64,000 bases of DNA, from NCBI RefSeq assembly GCF_039614715.1, contig NZ_CP154857.1:62001-126000 (forward strand), read 5' to 3'. The position numbers and the translations under genes were made by a program. The stretch is from Microbacterium sp. AZCO (GTDB taxonomy: Bacteria; Actinomycetota; Actinomycetes; Actinomycetales; Microbacteriaceae). Within the stretch, counting starts at the first letter, position 1; every line of letters begins with the position of its first letter. Positions 1 to 8,259 of the stretch are shown here, piece by piece. The notes beneath the pieces are model-generated. The model saw only the letters and a program-made list of their open reading frames with translations. It was not told where the DNA came from and searched no databases.

Positions 1-30
1 GTCGAGCGGGTCCTCCTCCGGAAGCTCTGA
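1..30 (+). CDS. coaA: C-terminal end of pantothenate kinase (partial)
   Basis: The first 30 bases read as the last nine codons of a gene, ending VERVLLRKL and a TGA stop. Bacterial type I pantothenate kinases commonly end in an ...RLRKL-like tail, and coaA lies directly upstream of glmS in many Microbacteriaceae, so this is probably its 3' end. The enzyme phosphorylates pantothenate in the first step of coenzyme A synthesis. With only nine residues visible the call rests on the tail and the position, and another gene cannot be excluded. Confidence 0.5.
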   Translation, partial: VERVLLRKL

Positions 31-90
31 GCGGCACACGGGGCCGGGGACGCGGCATCCCTCCCGGTTTGTTCAGGCGTCTCACGAAAC

Positions 91-110
91 CCCCCGTCTA
101 AAATCGGGGG
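91..110 (+). promoter_or_regulatory. glmS -10 box inside a small palindrome
   Basis: A TAAAAT -10 box at 99-104 ends 7 nt before the glmS ATG, so the mRNA is expected to start at or next to the start codon (leaderless). The box is flanked by CCCCCG (91-96) and CGGGGG (105-110), perfect 6-bp inverted arms. No good -35 hexamer is visible at normal spacing. Confidence 0.55.
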
Positions 111-111
111 C

Positions 112-1965
112 ATGTGTGGAATCGTCGGATACGTAGGGCCCCGTGACAGCCAGGCCATCCTCCTCGCCGGTCTGTCGCGCCTCGAGTACCGGGGATACGA
201 CTCCGCGGGCATCGCCGTGATCGACGGCGAGGGCGGCCTCGGCATGCGCAAGAAGGCCGGAAAGCTCGGCGTCCTCCGCGACGACCTGAAGCACCACCCG
301 CTGCCCGACGGCTCGACCGGAATCGGCCACACGCGCTGGGCGACGCACGGCGGACCGACCGACGCGAACGCGCACCCCCACCTCGCCGACCACGACGAGC
401 TCGCGCTCATCCACAACGGCATCATCGAGAACTTCTCCGAGATCAAGGACGACCTGCTCGCGGAGGGCTACTCGTTCCGCAGCGAGACCGACACCGAGGC
501 CGCCGCGATCCTGCTCGGCCACGAGTACCGCCGCAACGGCGGTGACCTCGTCGAGGCGTTCCGCTCGACCGTCGCCCGCCTCGAGGGCGCCTTCACCCTT
601 CTCGCGATGCACGAGGAGCACCCCGGACTCGTCGTCGGCGCGCGCCGCAACTCGCCGCTCGTGATCGGGCTCGGCGACGGCGAGAACTTCCTCGCCTCCG
701 ACGTCGCTGCGTTCGTCGAGCACACGCGTCACGCCCTCGCGATCGGCCAGGACGAGATCGTCGCGATCACGCCCGCGGGCGTTGAGGTGACCGACTTCTC
801 CGGCGGCCCCGTCGAGGTCGAGCCCTTCGAGGTGCTGTGGGATGCCGCGGCCGCCGACAAGGGCGGATGGTCGTCGTTCATGGCCAAAGAGGTCTCGGAG
901 GAGCCCGACGCCGTGGCCAACACGCTGCGCGGCCGCATCCGCGAGGGCGTCGTCTCGATCCCCGAGCTCGACGGACTCGACGACCTGTTCTCGGGCATCA
1001 ACCGCGTCATCGTCATCGCGTGCGGCACGGCGGCGTACGCCGGCATGGTCGGCAAGTACGCGCTCGAGCAGTGGGCCCGCGTGCCCGTGGACGTCGAGCT
1101 CGCCCACGAGTTCCGGTACCGCGACCCCGTGATCGGACCCGACACGCTCGTCGTCTCGATCAGCCAGTCGGGCGAGACGATGGACACGCTCATGGCGGTC
1201 AAGTACGCCCGCGAGGCCGGTGCCCGCACCGTCTCGATCTGCAACACGCAGGGAGCGACGATCCCGCGCGAGTCCGACGCCATCGTCTACACGCACGCCG
1301 GCCCCGAGGTCGCCGTCGCGTCGACGAAGGCGTTCGTGGCCCAGATCACGGCGCTGTACCTGCTGGCGCTGCACATCGGCAGCGTCCGCGGGTCGCTCAC
1401 GCCGACCGAGGTCGCGCAGCACGTGCTCGAGCTCGAAGGCGTGCCGGAGAAGATCCAGCGGATCCTCGACCGCTCGCAGAAGCACATCGAGGAGTTCGCG
1501 GGCTGGATGGCCGACACCCGCTCGGTGCTCTTCCTCGGACGGCACGTCGGCTACCCGATCGCCCTCGAGGGCGCGCTGAAGCTCAAGGAGATCTCGTACA
1601 TCCACGCCGAGGGCTTCGCCGCCGGTGAGCTCAAGCACGGCCCCATCGCGCTGATCGAGCCGGGCCAGCCGGTCTTCGTCATCGTGCCCTCGCCGCGCGA
1701 GTCGCCCGTGCTGCATTCGAAGGTCGTCTCGAACATCCAGGAGATCCGCGCGCGCGGCGCCCGTGTCATCGCGGTCGCCGAAGAGGGCGACGCGGCTGTG
1801 CTCCCGTTCGCCGACGAGGTGCTGCACATCCCGCTCGCGGCTCCCCTCATGGAGCCGCTCCTCGCCGTCGTGCCGCTGCACATCTTCGCGATGGGCCTCG
1901 CGACCGCGAAGGGCCTCGACGTCGACCAGCCCCGCAATCTGGCGAAGTCCGTCACGGTCGAGTAG
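112..1965 (+). CDS. glmS: Glutamine-fructose-6-phosphate aminotransferase (isomerizing)
   Basis: 617 aa, full length for GlmS. Converts fructose-6-phosphate and glutamine to glucosamine-6-phosphate and glutamate, the entry step to UDP-GlcNAc for peptidoglycan. The protein starts MCGIVGYVG, so Cys2 is the N-terminal nucleophile of the class II glutaminase domain (about residues 1-230). Two SIS sugar-isomerase domains follow (about 290-430 and 460-605), with SQSGET and STKAF in the first, and the C-terminus ends in a typical ...KSVTVE. The ATG at 112 is fixed because Cys must be residue 2. It sits 7 nt after a -10 box and has no Shine-Dalgarno sequence, as expected of a leaderless transcript. 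The polysaccharide lyase on the other strand ends 9 bp past its stop. Confidence 0.98.
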   Translation: MCGIVGYVGPRDSQAILLAGLSRLEYRGYDSAGIAVIDGEGGLGMRKKAGKLGVLRDDLKHHPLPDGSTGIGHTRWATHGGPTDANAHPHLADHDELALIHNGIIENFSEIKDDLLAEGYSFRSETDTEAAAILLGHEYRRNGGDLVEAFRSTVARLEGAFTLLAMHEEHPGLVVGARRNSPLVIGLGDGENFLASDVAAFVEHTRHALAIGQDEIVAITPAGVEVTDFSGGPVEVEPFEVLWDAAAADKGGWSSFMAKEVSEEPDAVANTLRGRIREGVVSIPELDGLDDLFSGINRVIVIACGTAAYAGMVGKYALEQWARVPVDVELAHEFRYRDPVIGPDTLVVSISQSGETMDTLMAVKYAREAGARTVSICNTQGATIPRESDAIVYTHAGPEVAVASTKAFVAQITALYLLALHIGSVRGSLTPTEVAQHVLELEGVPEKIQRILDRSQKHIEEFAGWMADTRSVLFLGRHVGYPIALEGALKLKEISYIHAEGFAAGELKHGPIALIEPGQPVFVIVPSPRESPVLHSKVVSNIQEIRARGARVIAVAEEGDAAVLPFADEVLHIPLAAPLMEPLLAVVPLHIFAMGLATAKGLDVDQPRNLAKSVTVE

Positions 1966-1974
1966 CCGGAGGCG

Positions 1975-4785
1975 TCACCCCGACGGATCGGTCTCGATCA
2001 CGATGCCGTCGAGGGTGATGTTGCGGCTCGTCGCCGCCGCCGACTTCGTGCCGGTGCGCGTGACGGTGACGGTGTGCTGCCCGTCCGGCAGCACGGAGCT
2101 CGTGAAGACGGTCTGCCGGTAGGTCGGCGTCGCGGCGTAGCCGTCGTAGCGCCCGACGACGACGCCGTCGATCGTCACCTCGTTGATCCCGGACGTCGAT
2201 GTGAGGCGCGTCTCGATGCGCACGCGGGTTCCCGTGAACGTCAGCGAGAACGACGCGAGGGATTCGGAGCTGTAGGAGATGCCGCCGGCGTAGTCCTGCG
2301 GCGCCGACGTCGTCTTCCAGAGGCCCTGGTAGCGGATCCGGGCGTCGGCGTCGTCGATCCGCACGAGCGTCGGCGCAGGAGCCTTCGCCAGCACGACCGA
2401 GAGAGTGCGCCCGTCGGCGCCGGTGGGATCGAACTCGAGCCTCGTCCCGTCGGCACCCGGCTCGGCCGCCACGAGGCCGTGACCCAGCTCCGGCGTGATG
2501 ACGGCGCGGTCGAGGGTGACGTCGATGCGTCCCGCGGAGCGCGCCGGGTCGGCGACGGACACGCTCACGGCATCGGCGGACTCCGTGATGGAGAGGATGC
2601 CGCTCCCGCGCCACGTCGCCAGGGGCACGCCGTCGGGGGCGAGGGTGTGATCCGTCGTCGCGTCGAACGAGACGGCGCCCGTCGTCGCCGACGACGTGTC
2701 GTGCACGGCCACGTGCCCCGCTGATCGATCGAGGATCTGGATGCCGGGACGCTGCGCGTAGGAGGCCGTCTCGGCCGCGGTCGCGCCGGGGAGCAGCACA
2801 TACTCGTAGCCGGCGCCCGCCGGATTGCGACCGTGCGACGTGACGAGTGTGAGGTACCTCCCCGTCACTGTCGCGCTGCTGCCGGACAGGCTGTTGATGG
2901 CCGCCCAGGACCCCGAGCGCGTCTCGTCGAGGGCCGTCACGCTCGTGCGGCGCGGGAAGTAGTAGCCGACCGACTCACCGGGTCCCGTGACGGCGGCCCA
3001 GGTCGCGGTGCGGTTCGCCGACGTGTCGCGCGCGATGGAGGCGCCGTCCACGACGAGCGCGGCGTCCGAGGTTCGGGCGAGGCGGTTGTCGATGACCGTC
3101 TCGACGCGCGTCGTGGCGCCGTCCCATCCGTACCCGCTCATGCCGGACGAGCGGATGTCGACCCCGACGCACACGATCTCGTCGTCGAACGCGAACCACG
3201 TCTTCTTCGCGGTGAGGTTGTTGCGATACGCGTCGTAGCGCATGGCGGCGATCCCCGTCGCCCTGTCGGGCGTGGCGAGCGACCCGGCGAAGGATTCGGG
3301 GCTGACGTAGCTCGATCCCTCGGCCGATGCGCGGCGCATCGTGTCTTCCGTTGTTCCCGGCATCCGGTACGGATTGACGGTGGCCCAGTAGCCGCCGTCG
3401 AACTGGCCGCCCGTTCCGAGCCGCAGCGAGGTCATCCCGTCGCCTGTGTACCAGCCGCGCAGGTTCTCGCCGTTGATCGACTCGAACCCGCCGATCCGGC
3501 TGCTGGACATGCTGACCGAGAAGGCGGCACGGGCGTTCGACGAGACGAACCGGTCCATGCCGTCGAGTGCGACGGCGCCGCCGGCGCCGGGGGTGGCGGG
3601 TGCGACCGAGGCGTCGGCGAGAAGGAGACGCGCTCGGACGACATCGGCGCGTGCGCCGATCGCCTCGACGCTCGACGCGGTCCCGTCCGAGCACTCGAGC
3701 CACTGCTTCGCGCGGGCGCGGATGACGGCACGCGCCGCCGAGGGTGCGGTGTCGGCGAGGCGGAGCGCCGACGCTTGCGCGATCGCGCCGGCCGAGCCGT
3801 CGGTCGAACCGGCTCGCGCGATCTCGCGGCCCCGGACGTCGGCCAGGAGGTCGCCGCACCACATGACGGGGGCGTAGGACGACTCGATGCGGTCGTAGTA
3901 GGAGAGGTAGGCGGCATCCGTCCGCTCCCACGGGGATCCGTCCACGAGGAGGTAGAGGCGCGAGACGGTGTCGAGCATCGAGAGGCCGTAGCCGCCCGTG
4001 TACGCGAACCGGTCGTGCTGCACGAAGGAGCCGTCGGGGTGGAAGCCGTCGCCCGAGGTCGTGTCGAGGAGGGCGGGCCGCAGCCCGGACATCGCCTCGT
4101 CGATCTTCGCCGGCTCCTTCGCGAGCACGCCGCGCAGCGCGACGACCCACGACGACCACGCGAGGTTCGCTCCCGTCCGCGACGGGTGCGGTGTGAACCG
4201 CGCGACGGCCGCGAGGTAGCGGGACCGCTGGTCGGCCGTGAGATCGTCGAACAGGAGGCTCGTGAGGTCGTTCACCTCCATCGGGATGCCGATCTCCCAG
4301 TACCACCACTCGGCATCCTTCGCCCTCGTGGTGTTGTAGCGGTAGGCGTTCAACCACTCCGCGACCGAGATCGTGTCGGCCAGCAGGTCGGGGTCGTCGC
4401 TCAGTGCCGAGCCGGGCGTGCGCACCGCCGTCGCCATCGCGACGACGCGCTGGTAGGCGAACAGCAGGTGGCGGCTGCTCGTCCCGGTCGACAGGTCCGC
4501 CCACGGTTCCGTCGACGCGCTCGTCGTGGGACGCAGCGATCGCCACGCGCTCTCGCCGGCGGACGCGACGCGGGCCGTGGCGGCGTCGAGGTCGCCGACG
4601 TCGTCCGCTCCGGGCACGACGCCCGCCAGATCGGCGGCGTACCGGGCACGCATGGAGTCGTACACGTCGGCGGCACCCGCGCCGGCCGGGACGCCGACGG
4701 CGGTCAGGAGGGCCGCGCCGAGGAGCGCCGCCGTCATGGCGGCGAGCGCGCGGCGCAGCGCGGAACGCAGGGCAGGGTGAGTCAC
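1975..4785 (-). CDS. Secreted polysaccharide lyase family 8 (hyaluronate/chondroitin/xanthan lyase type)
   Basis: 936 aa with a GTG start. A Sec signal peptide covers roughly residues 1-38 (basic start, hydrophobic core, AGAGA end), so the enzyme is exported. The alpha/alpha-toroid domain shows the PL8 catalytic residues Asn207 (TGANLAW), His257 (SFVQHDRF) and Tyr266 (GGYG). Their spacing of 50 and 9 equals the Asn/His/Tyr of pneumococcal hyaluronate lyase as I recall it. WWYWEIGIP and NGENLRGWYTGDG are further PL8 signatures. The usual beta-sandwich follows, then about 140 extra C-terminal residues of beta-rich sequence that look like a carbohydrate-binding module. The substrate (hyaluronan, chondroitin or xanthan) cannot be told. 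It lies opposite to the housekeeping genes on both sides and is probably a lineage-specific insertion. Confidence 0.88.
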   Translation of the reverse strand: MTHPALRSALRRALAAMTAALLGAALLTAVGVPAGAGAADVYDSMRARYAADLAGVVPGADDVGDLDAATARVASAGESAWRSLRPTTSASTEPWADLSTGTSSRHLLFAYQRVVAMATAVRTPGSALSDDPDLLADTISVAEWLNAYRYNTTRAKDAEWWYWEIGIPMEVNDLTSLLFDDLTADQRSRYLAAVARFTPHPSRTGANLAWSSWVVALRGVLAKEPAKIDEAMSGLRPALLDTTSGDGFHPDGSFVQHDRFAYTGGYGLSMLDTVSRLYLLVDGSPWERTDAAYLSYYDRIESSYAPVMWCGDLLADVRGREIARAGSTDGSAGAIAQASALRLADTAPSAARAVIRARAKQWLECSDGTASSVEAIGARADVVRARLLLADASVAPATPGAGGAVALDGMDRFVSSNARAAFSVSMSSSRIGGFESINGENLRGWYTGDGMTSLRLGTGGQFDGGYWATVNPYRMPGTTEDTMRRASAEGSSYVSPESFAGSLATPDRATGIAAMRYDAYRNNLTAKKTWFAFDDEIVCVGVDIRSSGMSGYGWDGATTRVETVIDNRLARTSDAALVVDGASIARDTSANRTATWAAVTGPGESVGYYFPRRTSVTALDETRSGSWAAINSLSGSSATVTGRYLTLVTSHGRNPAGAGYEYVLLPGATAAETASYAQRPGIQILDRSAGHVAVHDTSSATTGAVSFDATTDHTLAPDGVPLATWRGSGILSITESADAVSVSVADPARSAGRIDVTLDRAVITPELGHGLVAAEPGADGTRLEFDPTGADGRTLSVVLAKAPAPTLVRIDDADARIRYQGLWKTTSAPQDYAGGISYSSESLASFSLTFTGTRVRIETRLTSTSGINEVTIDGVVVGRYDGYAATPTYRQTVFTSSVLPDGQHTVTVTRTGTKSAAATSRNITLDGIVIETDPSG

Positions 4786-4822
4786 GGTGGCCGACTCTCA
4801 GCGGTGGCGCCGGATAACGGAG

Positions 4823-4851
4823 TGTTTCCGTCATGTTTCCGGCATGTTTCC
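4823..4851 (-). promoter_or_regulatory. Three TGTTTCC direct repeats at 11-bp spacing upstream of the lyase gene
   Basis: TGTTTCC occurs at 4823-4829, 4834-4840 and 4845-4851 (+ strand), i.e. GGAAACA three times on the coding strand of the lyase, 38-66 bp upstream of its GTG. The exact 11-bp period places the sites on one face of the helix, which suggests a regulator-binding array, but no regulator is encoded nearby. Confidence 0.45.
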
Positions 4852-5009
4852 TTCGGGTGTGAACAGACAGTAGACCCCGCCCCGGGAAGCACGCCACGGA
4901 ATCGGTGCGATGCATTACTGTTCTGAACCCGCCGGGGCTTTCGGCGATGCGCGATAGGGTGACGGATGCCGCTCCCGCGCCGGTCTCGGAGAGGCGGAGG
5001 GGAGACCAG

Positions 5010-5384
5010 GTGATCGTCGGCATCGGCGTCGACCTCGTCGACATCCCGCGCTTCGAGCGGACGATGGAGCGGACGCCGCGACTGCTCGAGCGGCTCTTCT
5101 CGGCGTCGGAGCGCGAGCGTCCGGTGCGCTCCCTCGCAGCGCGCTACGCCGCGAAGGAGGCGCTCATCAAGGCCCTCGGCGGCTCCGACGGACTGCACTG
5201 GACCGAGATCGAGGTCGCGTCCGAGGCATCCGGCCGCCCCGTGTTCGTGCTGTGCGGCTCGACCGCCGATGTGGTACGCAGCCGGGGCATCTCGACGCTC
5301 CACCTCTCGCTCTCGCACGACGCCGGGATGGCGACCGCCTACGTCGTCGCCGAGTCGGTCGATTCTGCCGGGGTGCTCCCGTGA
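5010..5384 (+). CDS. acpS: Holo-[acyl-carrier-protein] synthase
   Basis: 124 aa. Transfers 4'-phosphopantetheine from CoA to the acyl carrier protein for fatty-acid synthesis. The start is set at GTG 5010 (VIVGIGVDLVDIPRF), preceded by the purine-rich GGAGGGGAGA. Further in-frame upstream codons exist but give no conserved sequence. Motifs: GVDLVDI at the N-terminus (Asp metal ligand) and RYAAKEALIKAL (the (F/W)xxKEAxxKA signature). LSLSHD lies near the C-terminus. A TAGGGT -10-like box at 4955-4960 implies a leader of about 45 nt. The stop overlaps the alr GTG by 4 bp, starting an operon running through tsaE. Confidence 0.95.
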   Translation: MIVGIGVDLVDIPRFERTMERTPRLLERLFSASERERPVRSLAARYAAKEALIKALGGSDGLHWTEIEVASEASGRPVFVLCGSTADVVRSRGISTLHLSLSHDAGMATAYVVAESVDSAGVLP

Positions 5385-6505
5385 GCCGCCTCCCCGCCGG
5401 CGTGCTGCGGGAGGCGACCATCGACGTCGGCGCGATCACCGCCAACGTGCGGCACCTCCGCCGGCTGACCGGCTCCGAGGTCATCGCGGTGGTCAAGGCC
5501 GACGGCTACGGCCACGGCGCCGTCCGCAGCGCCGTCGCGGCGCTCGAGGGCGGTGCGACGCGACTCGGCGTCGCCGACATCGGCGAGGCGCTCGCGCTTC
5601 GTCGCGGGGGAGTCATGGCCCCGGTCGTGGCATGGCTGCACGCGCCCGGCGCGAACTTCGGCGAGGCGGCGGGCGTCGGCATCGAGCTCGGCATCTCGAG
5701 CTTCGACCAGCTGCTGCAGGCGTCGGCCGCGGCATCCGTCGATCGCCCCGTGGGCGTGCATCTCAAGCTCGAGACCGGCCTCGGCCGCAACGGCATCGCC
5801 CCCGAGGACGCGGGGGTGGTCTTCGCCGAGGCGGCGCGCCTCGAGCGCATCGGCAAGCTCCGTGTCGTGGGCCTGTTCAGCCACCTCTCCAACGCGTCGG
5901 CCGACGACGATCGCGCCGCGCTCCGCATCTTCCAGGACGCCCTCGGCGTCGCGGCCGCGGCGGGTCTCGCACCCCCTCTGCGGCACATCGCCGCGAGCCA
6001 CGCGGCGATCGCCCTGCCCGAGTCGCGACTGGGCTGCGTGCGACTCGGTGTGTCGATCTACGGCCTCTCGCCCTTCGACGACCGGGACTCGGGCGATCTC
6101 GGGCTGCGCCCCGCGATGACCCTTCGCGCGCCCGTCGCCGCTGTCCGCCGCGTTCCGGCGGGCCACGGTGTCTCGTACGGCTACGACTACCGCACCGAGC
6201 GCGAGACGACCCTCGCGCTCGTGCCCCTCGGCTACGCCGACGGCGTTCCGCGCCAGGCATCGGGCGCGGGGCCCGTCTCGATCGGCGGCGCGCGATTCCG
6301 CGTCGCCGGGCGCATCGCGATGGACCAGCTCGTCGTCGACGTCGGCGATCACCCGGTGGCGGTCGGCGACGAAGCTGTGCTCTTCGGCGATGCGACGCTC
6401 GGGCTGCCGTCGGCCGACGAGTGGGCGGCCGCGGCATCCACCATCAACTACGAGATCGTGACGCGCATCGGGCCCCGCGTGCCGCGCCGGCAGGTGTCGT
6501 CGTGA
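5381..6505 (+). CDS. alr: Alanine racemase
   Basis: 374 aa, normal length. A PLP enzyme that interconverts L- and D-alanine for peptidoglycan. The GTG at 5381 overlaps the acpS stop (GTGA). The N-terminal barrel begins REATIDVGAI and contains AVVKADGYGHGA, whose Lys binds PLP. LGCVRLGVSIYG is the conserved substrate-binding segment, and the C-terminal domain has GYADGVPR and GRIAMDQLVVDVG (the MDQ motif). The 3' end overlaps tsaE by 4 bp, so acpS-alr-tsaE are translationally coupled. Confidence 0.97.
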   Translation: MSRLPAGVLREATIDVGAITANVRHLRRLTGSEVIAVVKADGYGHGAVRSAVAALEGGATRLGVADIGEALALRRGGVMAPVVAWLHAPGANFGEAAGVGIELGISSFDQLLQASAAASVDRPVGVHLKLETGLGRNGIAPEDAGVVFAEAARLERIGKLRVVGLFSHLSNASADDDRAALRIFQDALGVAAAAGLAPPLRHIAASHAAIALPESRLGCVRLGVSIYGLSPFDDRDSGDLGLRPAMTLRAPVAAVRRVPAGHGVSYGYDYRTERETTLALVPLGYADGVPRQASGAGPVSIGGARFRVAGRIAMDQLVVDVGDHPVAVGDEAVLFGDATLGLPSADEWAAAASTINYEIVTRIGPRVPRRQVSS

Positions 6506-7059
6506 GCGGGAACGCCGAGGCGGGCTCGGGCGTTGAGGCGGGTATGGACACCACGACGAACGGACTCGACACGCTCGCGGGGAGCCGCGAGATCGGCTCG
6601 CCCGACGACATGGAGCGATTCGGTGCTGAGATCGGGAGGATGCTGCGCCCCGGCGACATCCTGGTCCTGACCGGGCCGCTCGGCGCGGGCAAGACGACCC
6701 TGACGCGCGGGATCGCCGCCGGCCTGGGCGTGCGCGGGCCCGTGCAGAGCCCGACCTTCGTCATCGCCCGCACCCACCCGTCGCTCGTCGGCGGTGCGCC
6801 GCTCGTGCATGTCGACGCCTACCGCCTCGGCTCCGCCGCGGAACTGGACGACCTCGACATCGACTTCGACACGTCGGTGGTCGTCGTCGAGTGGGGTCGC
6901 GGACTCGTCGACGCGATCGCCGACTCGTGGTGGGAGCTCGAGCTCGACCGCGAGTGGGGCGGCACGGGCCTCGATTCCGCCTGCGGCACGAGCGGCCCCG
7001 CCGCTGCGGAGATGGATGCCGCGGCCCCGCGTCTCGTGACCCTCACGCACCGCCCGTAA
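6502..7059 (+). CDS. tsaE: tRNA t6A37 biosynthesis ATPase TsaE
   Basis: About 185 aa from the GTG at 6502 that overlaps the alr stop; an in-frame ATG at 6544 is the alternative. TsaE is the P-loop ATPase that works with TsaB and TsaD to add threonylcarbamoyl to A37 of ANN-decoding tRNAs. The Walker A motif GPLGAGKTT (about residues 54-62) is clear. SPTFVIARTH matches the family SPTF motif, and VHVDAYRL and VVVVEWGRGL are also family motifs. The C-terminal 30 residues are Ala/Gly-rich and look poorly conserved. tsaB follows 46 bp later with its own -10 box. Confidence 0.95.
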   Translation: MSGNAEAGSGVEAGMDTTTNGLDTLAGSREIGSPDDMERFGAEIGRMLRPGDILVLTGPLGAGKTTLTRGIAAGLGVRGPVQSPTFVIARTHPSLVGGAPLVHVDAYRLGSAAELDDLDIDFDTSVVVVEWGRGLVDAIADSWWELELDREWGGTGLDSACGTSGPAAAEMDAAAPRLVTLTHRP

Positions 7060-7092
7060 GCGGCGGACACGACCTCCGACGTGAGCGCCGAC

Positions 7093-7098
7093 TAGCCT
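7093..7098 (+). promoter_or_regulatory. -10 box for leaderless tsaB
   Basis: TAGCCT ends 7 nt before the tsaB GTG. It gives tsaB, rimI, tsaD and the DUF4190 gene an internal promoter separate from acpS-alr-tsaE. Confidence 0.5.
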
Positions 7099-7105
7099 GG
7101 AGGGC

Positions 7106-7765
7106 GTGATCCTCGGCATCGACACGTCCCTCGGCTCGGCCGTCGCGGTCGTCGAGCACGACGGCGTCGTACGGTCGCAGCGCGAGAGCAGCGACCCCCG
7201 CGGGCACGCCGAGGTGATCGGCTCGCTCATCGCCGACGCGCTGGCAGAGGCATCCATCCGACCCTCCGACGTGACGCATGTCGCCGCGGGCATGGGACCG
7301 GGCCCCTTCACGGGACTCCGGGTCGGCATTGCGGCGGCGCGCGCGTTCGCCCTCGGACGGGGCGTGCCAGTCGTGCCGGTCGTGAGCCACGACGCCGTCG
7401 CGCTCGAGCTGCTGCTGCACGCGGCGCTCACGGGCGGCCGGGACGACACGGACGACGAGGCGTTCGCCGTCGTGACCGACGCACGCCGGCGCGAGTTCGC
7501 ATACACGGTCTATCGGGGCATCGACGACGACGGACTGCCGGTCCGCGTGTCCGAGCCGGCTCTCGCTCCGCGCGACGACCTCGACGCGATCCTCGCCGAG
7601 CGGGCGGTCCTGCGCCGCGACGCCGACCGCATCCCGGCCGCGATCCTCGCCCTCGCCGCGGGGCGCGCCCTTTCTGCGGGCCGCACGATCGGCCCCGCGG
7701 ACGCCCTCTACCTGCGCTCGCCCGATGTCACGCCGTCGGCGGGGCCGAAGCGGGTGACGGCATGA
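7106..7765 (+). CDS. tsaB: tRNA t6A37 biosynthesis protein TsaB
   Basis: 219 aa. An ASKHA-fold partner of TsaD in the t6A-modifying complex, lacking TsaD's metal site. It starts MILGIDTSLGSAVAVVEHDG from GTG. GMGPGPFTGLRVGI is the hallmark TsaB motif (about residues 71-84). The GTG lies 7 nt after a TAGCCT box and has no convincing Shine-Dalgarno sequence, so it is probably leaderless. The stop overlaps the rimI ATG (ATGA). Confidence 0.95.
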   Translation: MILGIDTSLGSAVAVVEHDGVVRSQRESSDPRGHAEVIGSLIADALAEASIRPSDVTHVAAGMGPGPFTGLRVGIAAARAFALGRGVPVVPVVSHDAVALELLLHAALTGGRDDTDDEAFAVVTDARRREFAYTVYRGIDDDGLPVRVSEPALAPRDDLDAILAERAVLRRDADRIPAAILALAAGRALSAGRTIGPADALYLRSPDVTPSAGPKRVTA

Positions 7766-8259
7766 CCCTGCGCCGTGCGACGCCCGACGACCTCGGCGCC
7801 ATCATGACGCTCGAGCGCGCCTCGTTCCCGACGGATGCGTGGTCGGACGCCATGATGCGTGAAGAGCTCGCCTCGCGCCACGGCTACTACGTCGTGCTCG
7901 AGGAGGCCGGGCGGCTGCTGGGCTACGGCGGGCTGCGGGCGCCGAAGGGATCGAGGGATGCCGACGTCCAGACGATCGCCATCGCGGAGGCCGCTCGTGG
8001 CCGGGGCCGCGGACGCGCGCTCCTCGAGGCGCTGCTCACGGAGGCATCCGCCCGCGGCGTGCAGGAGGTCTTCCTCGAGGTGCGCGCCGACAACCCCGTC
8101 GCGCACGCGCTCTACGTCTCGGAGGGCTTCGCCGACGTCGGACGCCGCCCGCGGTACTACCAGCCGGACGACGTCGACGCGGTCGTGATGCGTCTCGACG
8201 TGCGCGCATGGGCGGCGCACCGGACCGTCGATCCGGACGATGCGGGGGTGTGCACGTGA
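7762..8259 (+). CDS. rimI: Ribosomal protein S18-alanine N-acetyltransferase
   Basis: 165 aa GNAT acetyltransferase, RimI type, which acetylates the N-terminal alanine of ribosomal protein S18 in the classical case. It starts [23 protein letters not shown]. The acetyl-CoA loop is [15 protein letters not shown] (about 74-88), followed by [18 protein letters not shown]. The C-terminal 15-20 residues ([16 protein letters not shown]) form a non-conserved tail produced by the overlap with tsaD. Placement between tsaB and tsaD is typical of actinobacteria. Confidence 0.92.
   Translation: MTLRRATPDDLGAIMTLERASFPTDAWSDAMMREELASRHGYYVVLEEAGRLLGYGGLRAPKGSRDADVQTIAIAEAARGRGRGRALLEALLTEASARGVQEVFLEVRADNPVAHALYVSEGFADVGRRPRYYQPDDVDAVVMRLDVRAWAAHRTVDPDDAGVCT

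Noticed and set aside
82-1881. Long open frame antisense to glmS (599 aa)
   Set aside because: High-GC antisense shadow: Asp/Arg/Val/Leu-rich, no motifs, no start signals, opposite a certain gene.
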